A stretch of DNA of 35,116 bases, from assembly GCA_028822945.1 (NCBI GenBank), contig JAPKCN010000003.1:1-35116 (forward strand), written 5' to 3'. Shown one piece after another: positions 28,849-35,116 of this stretch. The translations under genes were made by a program, and so were the position numbers. Position 1 is the stretch's first letter; every line of letters starts with the position of its first letter. The notes under the pieces were generated by a model. That model was not told where the DNA came from and did no database searches. It was given only the letters and a program-made list of their open reading frames with translations. This stretch comes from Porticoccaceae bacterium (GTDB lineage Bacteria; Pseudomonadota; Gammaproteobacteria; Pseudomonadales; Porticoccaceae).

Positions 28849-30240
28849 ATGATTCCGGTTATTGCGCTCGTAGGTCGGCCGAACGTTGGCAAATCGACGC
28901 TGTTTAATCGGCTCACCCGCAGTCGGGATGCGCTGGTGGCAAACTATTCGGGCCTGACACGCGATCGCAAGTATGGCGATGGAGAGATGTTTGATCGGCG
29001 CTTTATGGTGATCGATACCGGCGGTATCAGCGGTGAAGAGGAGGGCATCGATGTCGAAATGGCTGGGCAGTCGCTGCTGGCTATGGATGAGGCCGACGTT
29101 GTGCTGTTTATCGTCGATTGCCGCTCGGGTATTGTTTCTGCAGACTATATGATCGCCGAGAAACTTCGGCGGAAAAACCGCTTGGTTTATCTGGTCGCCA
29201 ACAAGATCGACGGCCTCGATCCGGCGGCGGCGCTGGCCGACTTCTACCAGCTTGGATTTGCCGGTATGTTCGCAACCACGGCAACCCATGGGCGCGGCGT
29301 GCACTCGATGATGGAAGAGGTTCTGACGCCCTTTCAACTGCCCGAAGACAGCGCCGATGGGCGCACAGACAGTATTAAGATCGCGGTTGTTGGGCGGCCA
29401 AACGTCGGCAAGTCGACATTGGTAAATCGCTTGCTTGGCGAGGACAGAGTAGTGGTTTTTGACCAGCCGGGGACCACGCGCGACAGCGTCTACATCGACT
29501 TTGAACGCCGTGGTCAAAATTATACCTTGATCGATACCGCAGGAGTGCGCAAGCGCAAAAATATTAAATTGGCGATCGAAAAGTTCTCGATTGTTAAAAC
29601 GCTTCAGGCTATCGACGATGCCAACGTGGTGGTGTTGATGGTCGATGCCCAAGAGGGATTGGTCGAGCAGGATTTACATTTGATCGGCTCGGTGATCGAT
29701 GCCGGTCGTGGACTGGTGATTGGGATTAATAAATGGGATGGGCTGGCGCCCGAGCAGCGCGAACACATCAAGGTAGAGATCAAACGCCGCTTAATATTTG
29801 CCGATTTTGCCAATGTCCACTTTATTTCTGCGTTGCATGGCACCGGTGTTGGCAACCTTTACGATTCAATTGGTGCCGCCTACTCTGCGGCCACCAATAC
29901 GTTGAGTGCTTCGCGCCTGACCAAAGTCCTCGAGGGTGCAGTCGAAGACCATCAGCCACCGATGGTGCACGGCCGTCGGGTGAAGTTGCGCTTTGCCCAC
30001 GCGGGTGGCAGAAATCCGCCGGTGATCATTATTCACGGTAATCAAACCGATGCGGTCCCGGCGCAATACACGCGCTATTTAGAAAAGATATTTCGCCGTG
30101 AACTGGGGCTTCACGGCACACCGGTGCGGGTCGAGTATCGCACCGGTGAAAATCCATTTAAGCACAAGGCCGCTGCAGCCAGCGATCGACCGGCGGTAAA
30201 ACGCAAGAAGATCGTCAAATACAGCAAGCGCAACGATTGA
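28849..30240 (+). CDS. der: Ribosome assembly GTPase Der (EngA)
   Basis: Two GTPase domains: ALVGRPNVGKSTLFNRLT and AVVGRPNVGKSTLVNRLLGEDR; KH-like C-terminus. Confidence 0.98.
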   Translation: MIPVIALVGRPNVGKSTLFNRLTRSRDALVANYSGLTRDRKYGDGEMFDRRFMVIDTGGISGEEEGIDVEMAGQSLLAMDEADVVLFIVDCRSGIVSADYMIAEKLRRKNRLVYLVANKIDGLDPAAALADFYQLGFAGMFATTATHGRGVHSMMEEVLTPFQLPEDSADGRTDSIKIAVVGRPNVGKSTLVNRLLGEDRVVVFDQPGTTRDSVYIDFERRGQNYTLIDTAGVRKRKNIKLAIEKFSIVKTLQAIDDANVVVLMVDAQEGLVEQDLHLIGSVIDAGRGLVIGINKWDGLAPEQREHIKVEIKRRLIFADFANVHFISALHGTGVGNLYDSIGAAYSAATNTLSASRLTKVLEGAVEDHQPPMVHGRRVKLRFAHAGGRNPPVIIIHGNQTDAVPAQYTRYLEKIFRRELGLHGTPVRVEYRTGENPFKHKAAAASDRPAVKRKKIVKYSKRND

Positions 30241-30268
30241 AGCTATTTTATCGCTGTGCCCTTTCGTT

Positions 30269-30297
30269 GCGCTGATAGCAGCGCCCTTTGTTTTACT
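30269..30297 (+). terminator. Terminator-like hairpin after der
   Basis: GCGCTG-ATAG-CAGCGC followed by CCTTTGTTTTACT, between convergent der and xseA. Confidence 0.5.
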
Positions 30298-30371
30298 CCC
30301 CCAGCGATGTTATGCACCACTATGGCAATTCGCCTATTTTGAGACGAGTTTTACCTACAAAATAACAAATT

Positions 30372-31766
30372 TCAAATGACATCGGGACTGACAGGTGATT
30401 GTTGATCGCCCCTCGGCAGCAAAGTTACTGCAGTGGTCTCGGTCACGGCAAAGAGTATTTCACCATCGCCAACTTGCGCTTTGAGTGGGTCGCCAACGCA
30501 CACGCTGGTAACCGATTTAATCACGGCCCCTTCCGGGTCGCGTAGAATTGCATAGCCGCGGCCGACGGTCTTGAGTGGACTGACGGCGTCTAGCAGTTGC
30601 GCGGTCTGGGTGTAGCGTTGTTGTGCGCCTTCGAGTCGCTGCACTACGCAGCGCCGCAATTGTTGTAGGGTGCGCTGCAGAATGGCGTGATGGGCGATTA
30701 TGGCGAGCTTCGGGTGTTGGCGTGTATGGCGGCTGAATAGTACTTCCAACTGCATTTGCCGGCGCTGTGCGGCGTCCGCCCGAGCGCGCAGCAGCCGCAC
30801 CGACAGTTGTTCCAGTTGCCTACGTTGCGCGTCGAGTCGCTGGCCCGGGTGGCGCAGGCGCTGGCACAAAAAATCACTGCGCTGTTGCAGATCGCGAATT
30901 CGCCGGCCCATAACCTCGGCCAGTTGCGTTTCCATAGCCTGTAACTGACGGTTAATCTCGAGCCAGTCGGGACTTAGCAGTTCAGCTGCAGCCGATGGTG
31001 TGGCGGCGCGATGATCGGCGGCATAGTCGGCGATGGTGACGTCGATCTCATGGCCGACGGCGCTGACTATAGGCAATTCACTGGCAAATATGGCGCGCGC
31101 CACCGACTCGTCGTTAAAACACCAGAGGTCCTCCAGAGAACCGCCACCGCGACTAATTAGCAGGACATCGCAACGTGCGTCGCGATTGGCACTGTGGATG
31201 GCGTCGACCAATTGCCTTGGGGCTTGCTCCCCCTGCACCATCGATGGGTATATGCTCACCGCAGTGGCGGGGAAACGCCGCGCCAACACAGCTAAAATAT
31301 CTGTTATGGCGGCGCCGGTGGGCGAGGTAATAACGCCGATATGGCGGATTGTTGCGGGCAGGGACCGCTTGTGTCGGGTATCGAACAGGCCTTCTTCGTG
31401 AAGACGTTGTTTGAGTTGCTCAAACTGGCGTTGCAAGGCACCAAATCCGGCCTCCTCCATATGCTCGATAATTAACTGAAACTCACCGCGGCCTTCATAT
31501 AGGCCGGCTTTGCAGCGCACCAACACCTGCATGCCATTGCTTGGGGTAAAGCGCACGCGCTGCTGGCTGTTGCGAAACATTGCGCAGCGCACCTGCGCGC
31601 TGGTGTCTTTGAGTGTTAGATACCAGTGGCCGGAACCTGGGCGCGCTAAATTAGATATTTCACCCTCTATCCAGAGCATCGGCAAGTGCAGTTCGAGCAG
31701 TTGCCGAACGCTCCGATTGAGTTGGCTGACGCTGAGCACTCGGCGCTCGTTAGATGGATTATTCAT
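30372..31766 (-). CDS. xseA: Exodeoxyribonuclease VII large subunit
   Basis: VLSVSQLNRSVRQLLE, LWIEGEISNLARPGSGHWYLTLKD, LISRGGGSLEDLWCFNDE. ATG 31766 (MNNPSNERRVLSVS) preferred over 31802. Confidence 0.97.
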   Translation of the reverse strand: MNNPSNERRVLSVSQLNRSVRQLLELHLPMLWIEGEISNLARPGSGHWYLTLKDTSAQVRCAMFRNSQQRVRFTPSNGMQVLVRCKAGLYEGRGEFQLIIEHMEEAGFGALQRQFEQLKQRLHEEGLFDTRHKRSLPATIRHIGVITSPTGAAITDILAVLARRFPATAVSIYPSMVQGEQAPRQLVDAIHSANRDARCDVLLISRGGGSLEDLWCFNDESVARAIFASELPIVSAVGHEIDVTIADYAADHRAATPSAAAELLSPDWLEINRQLQAMETQLAEVMGRRIRDLQQRSDFLCQRLRHPGQRLDAQRRQLEQLSVRLLRARADAAQRRQMQLEVLFSRHTRQHPKLAIIAHHAILQRTLQQLRRCVVQRLEGAQQRYTQTAQLLDAVSPLKTVGRGYAILRDPEGAVIKSVTSVCVGDPLKAQVGDGEILFAVTETTAVTLLPRGDQQSPVSPDVI

Positions 31767-31903
31767 ATTAACAGTATAGGCTTTTGCAGCCCAAAAAGTC
31801 ACCGCTAAAAAGCTCTCACAGAGCTTGTAGTAAGTACACGAAAGACACTGAAAAAAGTGTTAAATCAATTATTTAAGTAACGGGCTTTGCGGCCAAATAA
31901 TTG

Positions 31904-31933
31904 TTTACCTAAGCGCTCGCGCTGACCTATAAT
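31904..31933 (+). promoter_or_regulatory. Sigma-70-type promoter for guaB
   Basis: TTTACC (31904-31909), 18-nt spacer, TATAAT (31928-31933), about 50 nt before the guaB ATG. Confidence 0.6.
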
Positions 31934-31985
31934 GGACTGCTTACTTTTTAACCCCGCTATTGAACAATAGAGGTAGGCGTTCCCC

Positions 31986-33461
31986 ATGTTACGCATAGCT
32001 AACGAAGCTTTGACCTTTGATGACGTTCTATTGGTACCCAGTTACTCTGAGGTCACCGCCAAAGACGTATCACTGCATTCGCAACTGACCCGTTCGATCA
32101 GTATGCGCATTCCACTGTTATCCGCGGCCATGGACACGGTCACTGAATCGCGTTTGGCGATCGCTATTGCCCAAGAAGGCGGTATTGGTATTGTGCACAA
32201 AAGCATGAGTATCGAGCAGCAGGCACGCGAGGTCTGGGCCGTCAAAAAATATGAGAGCGGGGTGGTAAAAAATCCGTTCACTATTGGATCGACTGCGACG
32301 CTGCGTGATCTGCATGCTTTTACCCAAGCAAATAATATCTCAGGTGTACCGATCCTCGACAATGGCGATCTAGTTGGCATTGTGACCCGCAGAGATGTGC
32401 GCTTTGTCACCGATATGGACGCCTTGGTGACCTCGGTGATGACTCCCAAGGATCGTTTGATCACGGTTAAAGAGGGCACTAGCGCCGATCGAGTGCGGGC
32501 TCTGTTCCAAAAGCACCGTATCGAGAAGGTGTTGGTGGTGAACGATGATTTTCAACTCAAGGGGTTGATCACGGTTACCGATATCGACAAAGCGGAGAAT
32601 TATCCCGATGCCTGTAAAGACGATCAGGGAAGCTTGCGAGTCGGGGCCTCGGTCGGTGTTGGCGAAGATGCTAACGAGCGGATTGCCGCACTGGTGCGCG
32701 CTAATGTCGATGTTTTGGTGGTGGATACAGCCCACGGGCACTCGATGAATGTGCTTAACCGGGTGCGTTGGATCAAGCAACACTACCCCGAGGTTCAGGT
32801 GATTGGCGGCAACGTGGCCACTGCAGACGGCGCCTTGGCGTTGGCAGATGCCGGTGCCGATGCGGTCAAGGTTGGCATCGGGCCGGGCTCGATCTGTACC
32901 ACGCGGATTGTCACCGGTATTGGTGTACCACAAATCTCGGCGATAGCAGCGGCGGTGACGGCGCTGGATGGCACCGGTATCCCGGTGATTGCCGACGGCG
33001 GCATTCGTTTTTCTGGTGATATGGCCAAAGCGATTGCGGCCGGCGCTAGTTCGGTAATGATGGGATCGATGTTGGCGGGAACTGAAGAGGCCCCCGGCGA
33101 GATCGAAATCTATCAAGGACGCTCTTATAAATCCTACCGTGGCATGGGCTCGATGGGCGCTATGTCGCGGATTCAAGGATCCAGTGACCGCTATTTTCAA
33201 GATGCCAGTGCCGGTACCGAAAAGCTGGTACCCGAGGGCATTGAGGGACGAGTGCCTTACAAGGGCCCGCTGACGACGATTATCCATCAGATGACCGGTG
33301 GTTTGCGATCGGCGATGGGCTATACCGGCTGCACCACCATTGAACAGATGCGCACCCGCCCCGAGTTTGTCCGAGTGACCTCGGCCGGTATTGGCGAAAG
33401 CCATGTGCACGATGTGCACATTACCAAAGAGGCACCTAATTATCCGGTGAGCGGCGGCTGA
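31986..33461 (+). CDS. guaB: IMP dehydrogenase
   Basis: [20 protein letters not shown] domains, [33 protein letters not shown]. Confidence 0.99.
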   Translation: MLRIANEALTFDDVLLVPSYSEVTAKDVSLHSQLTRSISMRIPLLSAAMDTVTESRLAIAIAQEGGIGIVHKSMSIEQQAREVWAVKKYESGVVKNPFTIGSTATLRDLHAFTQANNISGVPILDNGDLVGIVTRRDVRFVTDMDALVTSVMTPKDRLITVKEGTSADRVRALFQKHRIEKVLVVNDDFQLKGLITVTDIDKAENYPDACKDDQGSLRVGASVGVGEDANERIAALVRANVDVLVVDTAHGHSMNVLNRVRWIKQHYPEVQVIGGNVATADGALALADAGADAVKVGIGPGSICTTRIVTGIGVPQISAIAAAVTALDGTGIPVIADGGIRFSGDMAKAIAAGASSVMMGSMLAGTEEAPGEIEIYQGRSYKSYRGMGSMGAMSRIQGSSDRYFQDASAGTEKLVPEGIEGRVPYKGPLTTIIHQMTGGLRSAMGYTGCTTIEQMRTRPEFVRVTSAGIGESHVHDVHITKEAPNYPVSGG

Positions 33462-33482
33462 TTGGCGTGTTGAGCGCACTTT

Positions 33483-33510
33483 AAGGGCTGCCTTGGGCTG
33501 CCCTTTTTTA
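33483..33510 (+). terminator. Intrinsic terminator between guaB and guaA
   Basis: AAGGGC ... GCCCTT followed by a T run (TTTTTTA). Confidence 0.6.
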
Positions 33511-33554
33511 TTGTGTGTCAGGCCGGCTTAAAAACCGGTGATAAATAAGGTTAG

Positions 33555-35116
33555 ATGATGAACGATCTGCAAGCTGAGAAGATTTTAATTCTCGATTTTG
33601 GTTCCCAATACACCCAGTTGATTGCGCGGCGAATTCGCGAGATCGGCGTGTTCTCCGAAATAAGAGCCTGGGATATCAGCGCCGAAGAGTTACATGAATA
33701 TAATCCGAGCGGAGTTATTTTGTCTGGCGGTCCAGAATCGGTTGCCGGCGGAGAAGATGCGCCGCGGGCGCCGGATGAGCTGTTTCAAATGGGTGTGCCA
33801 CTGCTGGGTATTTGCTATGGCATGCAGGCCATGGCCAGCCAGTTGGGTGGTCGCGTTGAGACCTCTGATGTGCGCGAGTTTGGCTATGCACAGGTGGCGG
33901 TCGAGGGTCGATCGGCACTGTTGCGCGATATGACCGATCATTTAGGTGATAACGGCGAGGCGTTGCTGGATGTTTGGATGAGCCACGGCGATAAAGTGTC
34001 GGCGATGCCCGAAGGATTTGAGCTGATGGCGTCGACCGCATCCTGCCCGATCGCTGGCATGGCCGACGGTACGAGACATTTTTACGGAATTCAGTTTCAC
34101 CCCGAGGTAACCCACACACTAAAGGGTGTGCGCATTTTTCAGCACTTTATACTCGACATTTGCAACTGCCAAGCGCGCTGGACATCCACCGCCATTATCG
34201 ATGACCAAATTGCCCGCGTCAGGGCACAGGTCGGCGACAGCCATGTGTTGTTGGGCCTCTCGGGGGGCGTCGACTCATCGGTAGTAGCGGCACTGTTGCA
34301 CCGTGCGATTGGTGATCGCCTGACCTGCGTATTTGTCGACAATGGCCTGTTGCGCAAAAATGAGGGCGACATGGTGATGGAGATGTTCGCCAAAAATATG
34401 GGCGTTAAGGTCATTCGCGCCAATGCCCAAGACAAATTTCTTGATCGGCTGGTGGGTATCGACGACCCAGAGAAAAAACGCAAGCTGATCGGCAATACCT
34501 TTATCGAGGTGTTTGACCAAGAGTCGCAAAAGATCGACAACGTGCAGTTTTTGGCTCAGGGAACCATTTATCCTGATGTGATCGAATCGGCGGCCTCTAA
34601 TACCGGCAAGGCCCATGTGATTAAATCCCATCACAACGTCGGCGGTTTGCCCGACGATATGGCGCTAAAACTGATTGAGCCTTTGCGCGAGTTGTTTAAG
34701 GATGAGGTGCGCAAAATTGGTGTCGAATTGGGACTGCCCCACGATATGGTCTATCGCCATCCATTTCCGGGGCCGGGGTTGGGTGTGCGAATTTTGGGTG
34801 AGGTGAAAGCGCAATATGCCGATATCTTGCGCGAGGCCGATGCGATCTTTATGGAGGAGTTGCAAGCCTCGGGTTGGTACCAAAAGACAAGTCAGGCGTT
34901 TGCGGTCTTTGTTCCGGTAAAATCGGTTGGTGTGGTTGGCGATGGCCGGCGCTACGCCTGGGTGATCGCACTACGCGCGGTCGAGACGGTAGACTTTATG
35001 ACGGCGCGCTGGGCACATCTACCGTACGAGTTACTCGAGCGAGTATCCGGACGCATTATCAACGAGATCGCCGACGTATCGCGTGTGACTTATGATATCT
35101 CCAGCAAGCCCCCTGC
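33555..35116 (+). CDS. guaA: GMP synthase (glutamine-hydrolysing), truncated by the window end
   Basis: Open frame to window end, absent from the ORF track because no stop is reached: [61 protein letters not shown]. Start may be 33555 or 33558. Confidence 0.97.
   Translation, partial: MMNDLQAEKILILDFGSQYTQLIARRIREIGVFSEIRAWDISAEELHEYNPSGVILSGGPESVAGGEDAPRAPDELFQMGVPLLGICYGMQAMASQLGGRVETSDVREFGYAQVAVEGRSALLRDMTDHLGDNGEALLDVWMSHGDKVSAMPEGFELMASTASCPIAGMADGTRHFYGIQFHPEVTHTLKGVRIFQHFILDICNCQARWTSTAIIDDQIARVRAQVGDSHVLLGLSGGVDSSVVAALLHRAIGDRLTCVFVDNGLLRKNEGDMVMEMFAKNMGVKVIRANAQDKFLDRLVGIDDPEKKRKLIGNTFIEVFDQESQKIDNVQFLAQGTIYPDVIESAASNTGKAHVIKSHHNVGGLPDDMALKLIEPLRELFKDEVRKIGVELGLPHDMVYRHPFPGPGLGVRILGEVKAQYADILREADAIFMEELQASGWYQKTSQAFAVFVPVKSVGVVGDGRRYAWVIALRAVETVDFMTARWAHLPYELLERVSGRIINEIADVSRVTYDISSKPP

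Noticed and set aside
28804-29652. 282-aa minus-strand ORF opposite der
   Set aside because: Shadow of the der coding frame; no family motifs.
32370-33479. 369-aa minus-strand ORF opposite guaB
   Set aside because: Fully antisense to unambiguous guaB; His/Arg-rich composition typical of a shadow ORF and no recognisable motifs.
1-35116. CRISPR arrays, transposases, integrases, tRNAs, rRNAs, toxin-antitoxin or phage-defence genes
   Set aside because: No repeat-spacer pattern, mobile-element proteins or RNA-gene signatures seen on either strand.

Overview
The window is a gammaproteobacterial chromosomal segment read from the ORF track plus manual reading of intergenic sequence. It has an isc locus (iscS-iscU-iscA-hscB-hscA-fdx-iscX), an ndk-rlmN-ispG-hisS-yfgM-bamB-der block, xseA, guaB and the 5' part of guaA. 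The left flank has fpr, a ferritin-like gene, a DUF3604/PPIase/HupE-like trio and the divergent suhB/trmJ pair. Accessory genes lie between iscX and ndk: a 2OG-Fe(II) oxygenase, a DNA glycosylase, a GFA protein, a frameshifted zinc-type dehydrogenase, an aminotransferase plus kinase pair, and a DUF3187-like protein. The strongest observation is a decayed iscR at about 8014-8440 in its canonical place between trmJ and iscS. It has two in-frame stops and two frameshifts, yet the CX5CX5CX2H cluster-ligand motif is still readable. A perfect -10 box and a small hairpin lie just upstream of iscS. Other signs of gene decay are a DUF3088-like gene split over two frames (14839-15204), a dehydrogenase split by one frameshift exactly between its two domains (17352), unidentified coding-like remnants near 14.7 and 18.1 kb, and no pilW/rodZ between rlmN and ispG. 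I saw no CRISPR array, transposase, rRNA or tRNA. I found no clear new defence-type system. The most plausible under-described units are the DUF3604/PPIase/HupE trio, the kinase/PLP-enzyme pair, and the 2OG oxygenase that overlaps iscX.
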